From: Anoplopoma fimbria
Taxonomy: Eukaryota > Chordata > Actinopteri > Perciformes > Anoplopomatidae
Direction: 5' to 3'
DNA length: 64,000 nucleotides
Assembly (NCBI RefSeq): GCF_027596085.1
Contig: NC_072467.1
Location: 12,951,976 to 13,015,975 of the forward strand
How positions within the stretch are numbered: the stretch's first letter is position 1; every line of letters begins with the position of its first letter. Positions 41,072-54,561 of the stretch are shown piece after piece. A model generated the notes under the pieces. That model did not search any database and was not told the origin of the DNA. It worked only from the letters and a program-made list of their open reading frames with translations. The position numbers were made by a program, and so were the translations under genes.

Positions 41072-42037
41072 CTGGCAGGACAAAGAAAAGAGAACAATAA
41101 ATTAGAAGAAATGAAAGCTAGATGATTGAAACAGGCTTAGAAGAGGTCAGCTGCATCTAGCGCCTCATCCCTTCGAGAGCTGGACCAGATTGATGTTTCA
41201 TATATTTGAACAAAGGCAGAGAACACAGAACAAGTTTTCCAATCAAGTAGTGAAGACTAGATTGCAACGTATACGAAGTTCACACTCTCGCGGTCTAGAA
41301 TGAGAACAGCAGGGGGTTAAATATTATTTTTATTGTCTGTGATGTTGTGAAGGGCTGTGTTTGGCTCGATCTCAAATAACACCCATCCAGCACAAATGGC
41401 ACGCCAAATCAATACTGTAACAGGAAACCATAATGTATGTGTGTGTGAGTGTGTGTGTGTGTATGTGTGTCATTAGTTTGGCTAAGAGGGTCAAAAGGTG
41501 GCATTAGACCTGATGATGTCATCATCAGACCCCCCACCCCCCACCCCCAAACAAGTTTAGCTGCCAGCATCATCTTCATTACCACGGTCATCATCAATGC
41601 AATTACCACTGTCAACTTCATTGCTGTTACCTTCATCTTATTCATCCTCATCTTCATCACCATCACTTATTCATTACGGACAACAGCAGCCTTTCCCCCA
41701 CATGTTTAAAGGGCCGAGTGAACAGCAGCAGGCCTCACCGGGTTAATGTGCTCTGATATCCTTGGCTGTGCGGCTTTATCGGATCCAAAACACTGCGTTA
41801 TCTAGAGACGCGCGCAGGAGCTGCTACACTTGCGGTGAGGCCAGCCGTTCTCCACTTGGCCGCAACCGCAGTCCCGAGTTGGCACATATGCATGTAGTCG
41901 TCCCCTCCTGGGCGGCAGCTCAACACCTCCAAAACAAACGCTCCCAACAACCTGGACAAGCGCAGCACGAACGTAACGCCGCTGCAGGACGGTGAGAGGC
42001 GGCAACGAAAAACACAGCAACCTCGGTGCCAACTTAC

Positions 42038-42273
42038 CATTGTTGCACAAATATCCCGCAGCCGCGAACTGTCCAGCCGCGCGGTTCTCCCTGTCACTCC
42101 GCCGCCTCGCCGCGCTCAACTCGGACGTGGGAAATGACGGCGCCGCCTCCTCGTCTTCTTTCATAATACTCCATGTTCGCGGTCCATGTCTGCACATACT
42201 TTTCTCATGACCGCTCGCCTCAAGTCTTCTTAGAGTCTCTCTCGAGCTGTGTGACCGCGCGCCCGCTCCGCAA

Positions 42274-42306
<33 letters not shown>

Positions 42307-42310
42307 TACA
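42038..42310 (-). other. snrk: snrk first (non-coding) exon, 5' limit uncertain
   Basis: A strong donor (AACAATG|GTAAGT on the minus strand) ends this exon at 42038. It lies inside GC- and CpG-rich DNA, unlike the AT-rich surroundings. The transcription start is not visible and the upper limit given is a guess. The exon does contain an ATG just before the donor, which could make a short upstream ORF or be skipped. Confidence 0.5.
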
Positions 42311-42378
42311 GCGGGACGGTAACATGCCGACGTGCGCGCGCGTGCACGCAGATACGCGCGTGTGTCCAGCTTTCCTTC

Positions 42379-42386
42379 TGACGTCA
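42379..42386. promoter_or_regulatory. Full palindromic CRE (TGACGTCA)
   Basis: A perfect 8-bp cAMP response element lies in the CpG-rich snrk promoter region, upstream of the first exon. It could bind CREB/ATF factors. The match is exact but short, so function is inferred from position only. Confidence 0.45.
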
Positions 42387-42486
42387 ATACATTCCGACTC
42401 GCTCCCGCGGCGCAGCAGCAGCAGCAGCAGAAGAAGATCGGCCGCAAGCTTCTCGTGCTCGTGCGCAGTGGAGAGAGCAAAATGAC

Positions 42487-43938
42487 TGAATGAATGCTCA
42501 GGAAGTCCAAGAAATTATGTAACTGTCTAATGAGTGTTTTTTTTCCTCAAAATAGCAGGGAGGCACAATGAGCTATGCTATAACATACATGATAACGTGC
42601 ATTCCTGAAATGCTTCTATAATAAGGACTTTATTCGGATGGCTTGAGTTCACACAGAGGACTCAGAAGGCCACGATAGAAATGAGGACCTCAACTAAAAA
42701 GTTGTTTCCATTTATACCCCTATTTGTCCTTAGATATTGGGAGAGTCATGAGGAAAATTCACATAGCATTCTTTTGATATCTCTATAGGGAGCTACAGTG
42801 TGTCAAATGTACTCTTTTAAATAGGTTTACTACTGACCTCATCATGTAGATTTAATGTTACATGTTTTGTTGTGTGTATTATCCTGTTTCCATGTCCATC
42901 TATTGTATCTGATGTCACACTGACCACTGGAAATTACATTCTTGAACTGACTGCATTTAATATTTTGTTGTTATCTGTAGGTTTTAGAGGTTTTAAGCGT
43001 CTGCACTATTGGGCCGGAGTCTGCTGGATGATCTCATCCCGGCTGCTCTTTGTTTCCTCTATCCAGTCAGCCTGCAGAATAATAGGGCCATCTAGTGGTA
43101 CTTTTCTAGGGTGAGGGGTTTGTCTCACTCTCTCGCACTCACCCATAAGAACTGTTAATACCAAATAATAGGTTATTCAACTAGCATTAAGTGTCAAATC
43201 CGCATATAAGGAAAGTTCAGTGCACCTCAAGGAAAAAGCAACTAAAGTTTTTCCACAAATTACAAAAAGAGGAATATATATGTTTTATTGTTTTTTTTAC
43301 AGAGACAAATGAATACATGTTTTCGAGTGTTTTTCTTATTGGCCAAAATATAATATATTAAATAAGTAATCACAAAACAAAACAAAAACATTCTCTAAAA
43401 GGTCCCCTATTTTACACATAGCTACTGGCTTATCCCTCTGTTATAACAATATTTCCCCAACCCCATTTACTCCTGTTATTATATAATGCAATAAAACAGA
43501 ACCACAAACTAGAAACGGAAATGACCATACAGTTTAACTACATACTACTAATAACACATAATCAGCCAGAACAAGATTTATTTAAGTGTTGTATTGGAAT
43601 GCATTAGATTAAGTAAGGTGGCAAAACACTATTTCATTAATTTCAACTTGGTCTGCGAAAAAATATCACTTAAAAATGAAGACTGTTCCTGAAAAATGTA
43701 AAACATATAATATAAACATAAACAGCCTAAAACTCAGTTGAATTATAGCATGTTATACTCAAAATGCCTTCTGTTGCTACACCGTAGTGCTGCAAGGGAG
43801 GAATGGCTGCCCTTTAGTCACCCTTTTTAAAGTAGACTCATACAAGTCATGTGTATACAGTGCAGTGAAGTTCGTTTTAATCCTGAGGTAGCACATGAAA
43901 AGTGATCATAAGTAATAAATCAAGCCCACCCATACCCA
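42487..43938. other. Gap between snrk promoter and HERC copy A 3' end
   Basis: AT-rich non-coding DNA without recognisable exons. A candidate minus-strand polyadenylation signal (TTTATT on plus) lies at 43577-43582, about 360 bp beyond the copy A stop codon, so part of this is probably its 3' UTR. Confidence 0.45.
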
Positions 43939-46900
43939 TCACAGAAACAGTACATGCTCCTCGTCCAGCAGCTGTGGATCCGACATCGAGAATTTTTTCT
44001 CTGTCATCAGGGCCATCGTCAGCCTGTCTCGCATGATCTCCTTGGATGAGTACAAGGGCAGGTACAGAATGGAGTGACATGTCAGAGACTCGGGGAAAAG
44101 TTGATCGTACTCGTGACCACTCTGGACTTGTGTCACGTAAACCTTCATCTTGACCTGGTCCATGCCAAGAACAGGAACCCTCCTGTACCCAGTCAGGAAC
44201 CCTGAAGAACACCCGTGGAAGATAAGAAGTGAAACTATAGTTACTCTTTGTTACAATCTTTGTGAATCAGCATAATCTGCTATTGAAGCTGTAGTAGTCC
44301 ATTTATTGATTGATTTATTTGAATGGATAGATAATAATTAATTATAATGATATTAAATAGGATTATATTTTCTCTCTTTACTCATTTCTTAAAATAACTG
44401 TTCAAGCACAGGTATCTAATGATGTTAATAATGGCTGGCTGCATTCCATTTAGATGCTCAAGTTTCTGTCAATGCTGGCTTACTGGGACAGTGGGAACAG
44501 AGCCATCATTCATATTATTATTTACATCTGTCCATTCTCCTCAAAGCCGGAGATATACTTGCTTTTTAACGACCTGTTCACATAGAAAACAGGCAGCGTC
44601 ACGAAAATAATTCTTCACATACTTGCCTATGTAGGTAGCTATCAGGCAGCAAGTCTATGAGAAAATGACTCTACCTCTCATTTGATTTATTACCTCAGTA
44701 AATATTATAAACAGGAGTTTATTATTGCAATCGATAGTTTCAACTTTTCTTTAATACAGCATGATGTTCATTTAGTTAATTATGGTCCATTTAAAGTCAA
44801 ATACACCATAAAGCAGATTTTGCTTTAGGGTCGGCTTACTGTTATTGACAGGTCACTGCCGCCACCAGAGCCCTATACGGCGTCTCTACGTCACTCCTCC
44901 ACATTCCAAATATGGTGACTTCTGTTCATTGGCTTCGAAAAACAACAACATGGTGACGGCTGTAAACCAAGATGGCCACAGTGAAATTGCCAAACTTGAG
45001 GCTTCAAACGGAGGTCCATTGTAGATGATGTGTAAATAAAGCACATCACCATACTGCACCAACACTGTTCCTGCCTTTATGTGCTTATAGCATATCGTGA
45101 AAGTTTAGCATTCATTTCTGAGGACGTGCACAACCAACACTTGAATGAACACAGGATACAGGATCATGCGAACGCTAACACGCAAGTATATCTCCGTCTT
45201 TAGAATCACAGCCATAATCAACAGTTCTTAAGCGAACAACAACGATTCAAACCTTTGCAAAAGTGGGAAGCATTTTTTGTGGTGTGGGAAGTAAGGGTGT
45301 GGAAGTTAAGTTGGCAACTGCCTCTGACACTCCTTTTAGCCTTCCCCTCAACCACAATTAGCCATACTGTTGTTTGTAAAAAAGGACATATTTATTCCAC
45401 AGCTCACATGCTATATGTTTGGTTTAAGGGTTCCACAATGAAAAGTCATTAACATGTGATACAGTACTTACAAAGGAAATCTTTCCTCTGTTCTTCTGTC
45501 AGTTCATCAAAAACCTCCCAAAACATCTGCTGGGTGTGGGAGGCAACGCCAGGTTCCCACATTGTGTTCTAATTCAAATAAAATAAAACAAAAAATGCAA
45601 TGTTTTACATGGTTAAACAAGCTTGTGAAGATTTAGTAAATCAGTTGCAGTTGCAGAGAAAACCGGCTGAGCTTGTGGCTGGGACGGTGCGTGTACCTGT
45701 TTCAGTTTCACCCAGTCATAGTCGTCTTGGCCCACCAGCACTCCCTGCAGCTCCTCCGGCCGAAACAGCGTCACCAGTTTCCGGTCACACACCTGGAAGA
45801 AGCCGCGCTCGAATTCTTGAAACACAGCCTCTACTGACGCGTTGAAGACTTGATTCACATAGGCATCCACAAACTCCTTCCTGTTTAGCAGATTCAAGTT
45901 TAAATTCAACAAACCTCTCTCTGAGACGGAGATGATCAGGTTGCAGGTCCCACACATGCAACTTAGATTTAAACATTTTCAAAGTCTTACTTATTTAGAA
46001 CTGTCAGTGGCTTTCCAGGATTTTGGGGGTCAAGGTCAACCTCTGTCCCATCCCAGTTTATCTGTTAAATGAATTATGAACAAGGAGGTTAGTTGTATCA
46101 CTCCAAATACTTCAAAAAGACCTGCAGATTGCAGTTTTGAGTACTAAAAGAAAGATAAAAGAGGCACTTTACTGGAAACCCTGCGAGAGTAAAACACCAA
46201 CCAAAAAGTTCTCGTCCAGGCGTTCTAGGTCATCCTCTTCATAGTCCAAGACGCACTGCAGACTCCTTCAAAAAACAAGTGAAACAAAAAAAAATAGTTA
46301 CACCTAAAGAAATACTGAATTGTGTATGAAATTAACAATATTCAGGCATCAATTTAAAACCAAAAAATTGTATTCCTAAATTGAGATGAAAACTGACTTT
46401 CCAACAGTCGGGCTGAATTCAAACAAATCCTCCAGTGTCAGCTCCAGACCGAGCAGCTTCTTGAACAGAGCCAGTGGGAAGGGCAAGTGTATGATACTGC
46501 TGTTGTACAAGGCCAGTCCACACAGAACACCAAACAGGAAGAAGTTTGTCTTGTCCTCCTCTGTTGTCTGTATTCAGAAACAATGAAAATGTCTGTTGAC
46601 TGCATATAGGTCCAGTGTTGAAGTGAATCCAGAGGTGTTGGTTGATGGATTTAAAGTCTTACCGTGGAGGGGAACCAGGCCAGCGTTTCCGAGTCGTTGA
46701 ACATGAACATCCCAGATAGAGGTGACACCATTTCATGGAACAAGTGGTGAAAAAGGTCTCTCTTGTAGACGTCTGTTACCTTTGGGTCCCCGTCAAAATA
46801 GACCTGAGAGACAAAAAAGTTATAAACCTTCCTGTTAGAAACAGTTTAGATGAGATTAACAAAATTATTTAAGATTCAATGACATAACATACAAGTATAA

Positions 46901-49900
46901 AATGATTTGGCTATGCTTTAGCCCTCAGTTCAAAATTGTATCCAATATTTACCATAAGTGGCTTCTTGAAGTCTTTGGGATGAGCAGCAGCCAGTTGTTG
47001 GAAGGTGTCTTCCAAAAGTGACACTCGCTTCAGCTTCAGTCCAAAAAACCGAACTGACTCTGGAACTATTCCGAAAGGCCAAAGCTTGTTTGCCAGGTGT
47101 TCTCCCTATAATACAATTCAAAATTATATTTTCTTAAAAAGTTTTCTTATCTTAATTACATTTTTCTGTGATGTAATATAATGCATTTTATTATTAATGC
47201 TATTTTTCTATGACCACTTGGGGGCGCTGCAACTAGCTGTGAAAACAACAAGGGCATATTATCACCTAATGAAGGTGTTATCACAGTCCTATTTACACAT
47301 CAGCAGACACAGAGATACATTTCTAAACTCTCCTTCTAGCTCTGTTTTGGTCTCAACAAAAAATCATGTGGGAGGTATTAATATTATTCATATCAATCTT
47401 GATATTAGAGGACAATACTTGCTGGAGTTGAGGTTTATAAGGGTGGCGAGCAAACCAAACTGGTAAATCTATGGGCCATAAAACCATAAAGACCAATTAT
47501 TGGATTCCAGACGTGCCGCTTTCATCCTTTTAAACTCAAGGTCCTGGGGGTGGTTACACTTCTGTCACACCTGCTGTTACTAGGCAAGACCTGTGCCCTG
47601 CTCTGACAATCAAGAACTGTTCTTTTATTTAACAGTAAGGCTCACTGACTAAACTCAACAAAGTCAAAACAAAGAAAGAGGGAGAGATCATAAAGCTCTT
47701 GGTAGCCCAGAGTACGTCTACATTGCTACATCGAGAGCGCATGAAACGTGGCACGTGAAGGTCCCTCATGGAGCTTTAAAATGAGATTGCTAACGGAAAC
47801 AGGTTGTCAGGTTAAATATTTTGCCACTTTGCAAAACTTAATTGGACACCCACTTGCTAACTTTAAAATAAACGAAACATCAATATTGCAAAACAAATGT
47901 TGATTTATCTGAGATTTCCTGACGGCCATTGTAATATTGTTGTTTGGTTAAATAAGGCAAAGGTTAAGGCTCAAGTTACCATAGTGTTTGTGGCATGGAT
48001 GTCAAAAGCCATTTTCTTCGATTTCAGATCCATCACAAATGGGATGTTACAAAGGACAGGTGGCTTATCATCCATATCCTGAAGAGAGCATATGAGTAAT
48101 TTAACATACAGAAATGTAAATTTGATGACCACATTTTTTCCCCCAAAATGTTGCTTTTATTTCACCTGAATGGGTACTATATGAAAAGCAACAAACAGCG
48201 TGAGAGAGAGAGAAACTAGCATTTTGTTAATCGTTTTTTACCTTGTTATATGACATCGAACGCCAAATCTGCAGATCTTTTTGAAGAAACGTTTCGCTAA
48301 TTTCCAAACAAAAAGTTTGTTCCGGGATTCTCCGACGTCCTGCGATCCTGTCGTTGGCCTTTAAAACAGGTAGAGTTTGAAGGATTTTTGTAGAAAAGTT
48401 GAGTAAGTTGGTTGTGGTTTCTGTGGTGGTTTGAAATTCACGTAAAAAAAGATAAATGATACTCACGTTGTGCATGTTCTGGAGGACTAGTAGCAGGTTT
48501 CTGAGTCCAGGGTCACGAGGAACAGCCTCTGAGGACAGGATCACTGAGAGGGCCCGCTTCCACACTTTAACATGTTTAACCATGGTGGAGGTCGGCAGTG
48601 AGGACCACCAGTCCCCTTAAGAAGAAAACATGGAGACATTAATGACAGTGAGCTTTAACAACTGAGCAGACGGCACAGATCTGACTGGAGTCTGGAGTGT
48701 GCCACCAGAATAGTTAATGAAAATTATTAGACGCTACTAGTCTCAAAATATAATCATTCAATGCATTTATAAAATGAAAAAAATGATAACTGATCGAATA
48801 AAAATACTTTAAATGATGCCTTAAGGAACTTCAGGTTTTAAAAATTTGGTTTTCACTTAACTTTTTGTTATCCCACTTACTAATATGTCTGCCTATCTCA
48901 TTAGTTCTACAACTCATGCCCTGCTTTACAACTCTTGTTTATAACTGCTTTACTGCATATACACAGCAGTGTACCACCTAAAAAATGAAAGAGCTCTAAA
49001 ATGAATGATGCATTCATTTTGGATGCACACTTACCTAAACAATTTTATGATCACACAATCACATGATCCTATGACTAATGTTAAATGAAGCATCTCAAAC
49101 ATTCAAACAGCTATCTCTCCTAGTACCTAAGACCTGGAGGCTTTCGGCACAGAGTCTTTGCACGGCGGCGGCGATTGCCACAGCGAGATTTGTGCTTGTT
49201 CGTCGCAGGTCGTTTCTCTGGATCACATGCAGGAGCTCATTGAGAATCAGGAAGACCCTCAACCCCTCAACTCCCACGGGCATCTCACCAAGAGAGGGAG
49301 GCACGTGCAGGACAGCAGCCTCGACCTGTTGAGAGCATAAAATAACTGAGTAGGTTATTGCTGAGAGGTTTTGAAAGTAAACGTGAAAGCACATCTCAGT
49401 TACATACCTCGGCAAAAACATGATCCTTCTTCGCCAGTTTCTTGAAGGCATGTCGCACAAGTGACAAGTTCAAGCCAGAGTACTTCGACGAGGTCTGGAA
49501 ATGTTTATCATTGCTGTGGAGACAAGAACATAATGTGACTGTGATGTAATTCAACAGATACAAAGACATGAAGATCATGCACGGGTGGTGTTTACCTTTG
49601 GTCAAGGAAGATTTGATTCATACCGGATGCAGAGGAAAATGTCCTGCGGATTTCCCTGCAAGGTTTTCATGTGGTTAGTCAATAATAATGAGAATAGAGT
49701 ATTAAAAGATTTAACAGGCCATCCAGTTATATGGTATAACTGCCACTGCATTAAACTTACCGTTTGGTCTTTTTCCAAGACTTTGAATTACATGGAGTGA
49801 CCCATCTGTCAATCACATCATCTGTTACATTGCTTACACTGGCAGTGTTTGACTCCTCATGCGCTTCCTGTGAAAGAAACAGGAAAGAGTTGGTCTGTTT

Positions 49901-52900
49901 GGTGTAGAAAAATGTATTCATATGTATAATTAATTGGGTTAAGGTATTATTAGACCTCTCACAATTATGATATGTACTGTATGTATTTGTGTTGGTACCT
50001 TAACAGACGTGCACGTTGCAAACGAACAGTTCCCTCCTGCGTAGATGTTTCCAATTATAGGACCATTAGTGGTGTCTGGAATGATAATAGAATAAAAGTT
50101 ATCTCTGTGTATGAAAATTAAAACGCAATCAATTTAGTTACTTTGGAAATGTAGTCACCTTGTGGCAGTTGAACAGGTAGCGGCACGGACGGATGACTCT
50201 CCTCTCCATGTCCCAGCTGCCCCTGCTCTCCACACCCGAAGGAGTAGACCTTCTTGGAGTCCGTCAACACTAACGTGTGATCCCTAATTGAAATAACGTT
50301 AAAGCGCAAAAACAGTATTTAAATGTCAACAAAGATGCTTTTTCAGGAGTTTTACAGCCTCCCAGCCTCTATTTCACAAAACATTATAGCGAGGGTAGTA
50401 ATCTCACTATTGTTGATGGAATGGGGCATGATCAACAGAAAAAAATGTGAAATTCAAATAAATGCAACACCCTGAGAATATGAGCTAGTAGCTGAAAGTT
50501 GTAGTCAAATTTTGAATTAGAAACAGACATTAGAAACTTCCCTGTGATGTTGTCAAATTAAATAATAAAAAAAAAAATGTATTTCAAAATGTTAAATTTG
50601 TGTTACAACGTTCTCATCGAGATATGAAAATTTGAATTCTGTTCTCTACTCGCTCTCTGGGCCATTTTGAAGTGTTCAAATGAACCTAAGAGTTCTGGCA
50701 AAGAGACTTTAAAATATGTTGCAAGGTACTACATGGAATCTTCAGAAAATCCTTGTTATTAATGACACCATTTGCCATTAGGTGAACTGCTAGTGCACGT
50801 GCTAGCAATAACGTTAGCAAGCCAGCAAGCTAGGTTTGGCCGGCTAGCTGTTACTTAGCTACGCTGCATGGATCTAGCGTAGGTTTCTTATTATGGTTAG
50901 CTTGCAAACTAATTTTACTGGGAAGAACAGCCACTCAAGACAGTATTTTGCTACGTTAGTTACGCACTGTCTGCGCTTTAGGGGAGCTGAAGAGATGAAA
51001 ATGACTCTTTGCACATGAACGTCACATCCAGTGGATTCTCAGGGCAAACCCGTTCCAAGTCCTTTACATGAAAATCGGTTGACACGCTGTTATAGTAAAC
51101 CGAGAAAGTTGGTGAAGGTCTAACTTTTAAAGTTACATAACATTGCGTTCACACATTGGCAATGCAAAGCGATTAATACATGTAAATTGCTTCACATAGT
51201 GCCTTTGATTCTGGCATTTCTTAGCAAAAACAGTCACAACTGGAAGATACAAAAAAATGACTCAAACCAAGCTGGAAGTGCGTTGGTAATGAGACTGAAT
51301 TGCCTCAGAATAATTGCATAAGAGTTTATAATTGTACTGTACCGTCCACATGCAATCTTGGTGACCTTTGCCCCCAAGAGCTCCGCAACAAGCCGAGGTC
51401 GTAGTTCATCGCTGAATGAGTTGTGCCCAAGCTGTCCATATTGACCAGATCCAAATGTGAACACTGCACCATTCTGAGGAAGCAACCAGACAAAACCATA
51501 GTTTAATGTCCCACCTATGTTTTGTTGTTACATATTTACATATCTGTTGGATCTAGGAAGGTAGTGCTACATTAAGCCTGCGTTGGTGAGGCATGTAAAA
51601 AAAAATTGCCAGAGATCATTCAAAACACGTTCTATCATTTCAGTGTCATTTGTAGAACTGTTTACAACACAAGAGTGTTTGTGTTGTAAACAGTGCTTTT
51701 TTTAGTCTAACCTTTGTCAAAATGGCAGTGTGGTCCTTTCCACAGGAAATGTAAATAGTTTTCTTCGTGTTCAGGTTACAAACAGGAGTTGGTGTAGTCC
51801 TGTCTATTGGAAAACAAAATAACATTAAGTTTTACATATACACAAATAACAGAATGAGTATAAGATATGATTTTTTTTATTTTTTTTTACCTGTTGTGTC
51901 TCCCAGCCCGAGCTGCCCGCGGTCGTTTCTGCCCCAGCAGAACACGCCTCCAGAGATGGAGAGGGCGAAGCTCTGCTCTCCCCCTGCAGCCACCTGGACC
52001 AGGGGGAGCCCTGACAGACACTGGAGGTGTTGGGGTGAGTCGCCTCTGGGCTCGATCCTCCCCAAGCCCAGCTGGCCCCTGGAGTCCCGCCCCCAAGTAT
52101 ACACCTGGCCATCTGTGGAGAAATGACTTTTATGAAGCCCTGGAATGTTTGACTTTTGCAAAATCACTTTGCAATATATTTTTTAAGTGCTATGTAGCAG
52201 ATGTTATATTATTATAATTATTATCTTCTACTTGGCCTTGATATCAGTCACTATTGGACTTTGAGTCCACTTTTACCATCACAACACAATAAAGGGTTTA
52301 CAAAAAGAAGCTGTAGGATACAAACTTTAAAGCAGTGTTTAGCAGCACTGGTAGTATGTTACTGATTTCATTTTATTGCCTATAACTATGTTATACCCCA
52401 GGAAGAGTTTCTACAACTATCCTAGGAGCCTATAGCTTTTTGCTTAACATTGTTAGCAGTTCACTGTAGACTTCACTGTACCTTTGGTGAGGGCCACTGT
52501 GTGCTGGCTTCCACAAGCAACCTGAGATACTGGTATGTTACACAAAGCTTCCAGGGGCCTGAGAGGACAAGAGACAGAAAAAATAAAACAGCTCAAAACA
52601 CTCGCCGACTAGCATTAGCCCAAGTGAGGATTTTTGTAATACAAATTTTGCATCATTACACACATTTTGATGCAAATTCTGGACACAGATTGACATCATG
52701 AGGTTAGTTTCTCCTTACCTCGGAATGTAAGTGCGAGTTGTGTCCACACAGAAAACGTTTCCTCCCTCAGAAAGCAGCGTGACCATATGATCACCACAAC
52801 CCACGGCATGGATCTTCTCTTTACACGTCACGAACTCTGAAAGAACACAGCAGGTGTACTGTAAGTGATGCAAATAAGGAAACATTTTGCAAGAGCTTAG

Positions 52901-53143
52901 AAGGAAGTTATAAGACTGATGCTCACTCTGATTTCCTCTGACTCTTTCCCCATCGTTGCGCTCTTCTGTGCGAATGATGGCAGCATGTGTGTTGTTTTTG
53001 ATGAAGGCAAGAACGCTGTGACCTGCTGACAGATCTGTGATGTCAAAGCCGAAGTTTAGAAGGTGAACTCCGTCGCCTGTTGAGATATTTGAGCCATCCT
53101 TCAACCGAAAGCCCTGCTGGCAGTTCTCTCCCCATGAAAACAT
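43939..53143 (-). CDS. Small HERC E3 ubiquitin ligase (RCC1-like + HECT), complete, 23 exons; copy A
   Basis: Small HERC proteins attach ubiquitin or ubiquitin-like modifiers through a C-terminal HECT domain. Exons in transcript order: 53143-52927, 52836-52719, 52558-52482, 52112-51891, 51803-51712, 51473-51343, 50283-50159, 50075-49999, 49867-49761, 49655-49596, 49513-49408, 49325-49127, 48615-48467, 48358-48242, 48078-47980, 47105-46953, 46803-46663, 46567-46398, 46265-46202, 46061-45991, 45880-45697, 45568-45472, 44201-43939. They total 3039 nt (1012 aa), all phases consistent, close to the 1020-1060 aa of human HERC3-6. RCC1-type blades appear as MFSWGENCQQGF, GQVYTWGRDSRGQLGLG, GVFCWGRNDRGQLGLGD, VFTFGSGQYGQLGH and VYSFGCGEQGQLGH. 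The HECT part shows MFMFNDSETLAWF, FGVLCGLALYNSSIIHLPFP, INWDGTEVDL and the catalytic loop SLTCHSILYLPLYSS (Cys967). It resembles the fish-expanded HERC3/4-like and fish HERC7 proteins; orthology is not assigned. An ISRE lies upstream. Confidence 0.93.
44640..45040 (+). repeat. Dispersed fish repeat in copy A intron 22 (family copy 1)
   Basis: Blocks such as AAAATGACTCTACCTCTCAT, GATGTTCATTTAGTTAATTA and GTCAAATACACCATAAAGCA match copies at 62340-62640 (same orientation) and 59418-59600 (reverse), both inside HERC copy B introns. It appears to be a moderately old interspersed repeat of unknown name. Confidence 0.65.
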
Positions 53144-53347
53144 CTTTGTAAAATGTCTCTGGAGGACCGTCAGCTGCTTTTAATAACTCAGCTCTGTCAG
53201 TCAGAATCGAAACTAGATTGGTTCATTGTGCATTCTTTGCTGTGAGCAAAGGAAAACAAAACTTAGAACCATGATGAAACGAAAATAACACTCCCAGTGA
53301 GTCAGAGGCAGGAGGAGCTGTCTAACTTGAGAGGAAAAAAGAAAAAC

Positions 53348-53359
53348 GAAAGTGAAACT
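53348..53359 (-). promoter_or_regulatory. Interferon-stimulated response element (ISRE) upstream of HERC copy A
   Basis: The plus strand reads GAAAGTGAAACT, a perfect GAAANNGAAACT; the minus strand, in gene orientation, reads AGTTTCACTTTC, the canonical ISRE bound by STAT/IRF9 and IRFs. It lies 205 bp upstream of the start codon at 53143, in a purine-rich run of GAAA-like words (53333-53359). An exact AP-1 word (TGAGTCA) is nearby at about 53298-53304. This makes interferon induction of the gene likely. Confidence 0.7.
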
Positions 53360-54561
53360 GGAGTTGAAAACTGCTGTTTATGCATGACGGCAACAGTATT
53401 TACACTGTGTTTAATGATTAAATAAAGTGAATAGGAATACTGGACTACTGAGATACTCGACTCAGGTTTTTTTTAATGAACAGCTCACATACTCAACATT
53501 ACTTAGGCTACACCAATAACTTGTCTCCTAGAAAGAAGCTCCTTTAGGTCCATTCTCTTCTTCTACAAGGCATTTAGTGCTAAAAATTGTGGGTGAATAT
53601 TAATAAAGACTCAAATACCAAGAAGAGGGGGTTTCTGTTCATCTAACAATCTTTGCAAAGCTTGTCAGATACTGACAAAAAAACCCATTGATATTGATAT
53701 TTAGTATTTATGTTGTGTTAGATCTATTTCTTATGTGTGGTTTAAAGTCTGCAAAGGCCAATGTTAAATAAATAAATAAATAGAATGATTTAGAATCCTC
53801 AGTTTAGATTAACATTGGCTTTGGAAAATGACACTTTTATATCAACATTAAAAAAAGGAAAATAAAAATGAAGTAGTATAACAGTATACAGTTTAATCTT
53901 TGAAAATAATAAGTGAACTGGAAGAAAAATGTAATTAAAAAATATGCTCTTCAAGAAGAGTGGGTCTTACCGATTCAATTTAGTTGGGTCCATTAACGAA
54001 TGCTATCCATTATTATTTTTTCCATATAACATAATACTCAAAAAATGATCTAATACTGCTATACATCCAAGCTTAAGAATCCACTGAACAGTATAAAGGC
54101 AGGTGGTGTTTTAACGCCCCTCCATAAAAGATAGAAGGCAATTCTTATTTTATATATCCTAACATACATGTTTATCTCATATATGAGTTGCATTATTTCA
54201 CTTCCACTTATAAGAATGAGGACAGCTCTTCAAGTTGCTGTGTGTTCATGAAAATGTATGCACCCTCAATAAGTGGACTGTTGTGCTCAAAGTTTTAGTG
54301 TCTGGACTTATGCAAGAGGTGCTGCAGTTGAATTAAACCAGTTTCATTTTTTATTGCTCCAACATGAAAAACTTTACATGTAACAAACATTTCCTCCCTA
54401 TGCTTTGCTGTACACATTAATTTTGTTTTAAACATTTTTTGTTCAACTTGGCCCCAAAATAACACACTATCACACTCTTCATTACCTGAGGAGATGTGAC
54501 ACTTTTAAAATGACGCAAGATTCCCCTGCAACACATATAGTTTATACATATACACTATCTA

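Larger units (their letters stand above)
41800..42480 (-). promoter_or_regulatory. snrk: CpG-rich promoter region of snrk
   Basis: CpG is dense here (for example GCGCGCGTGCACGC and CCGCGGCGC) and sparse elsewhere in the window. There is also a (GA)n tract at 42281-42306 and a (GCA)n tract at 42412-42430. Position just upstream of the first exon fits a CpG-island promoter. Confidence 0.65.

Noticed and set aside
41409..41709. Met/Lys-rich and Ile/Thr-rich frames upstream of snrk
   Set aside because: They come from degenerate CAT/ATC trinucleotide-like sequence and a short TG tract, not from a gene.
42021..42040. ATG at the end of the snrk first exon as the true start codon
   Set aside because: Joining it to exon 2 does not clearly give a conserved extension, and ATG 40891 gives an N-terminus comparable in length with SNRK. 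It remains a possible upstream ORF.
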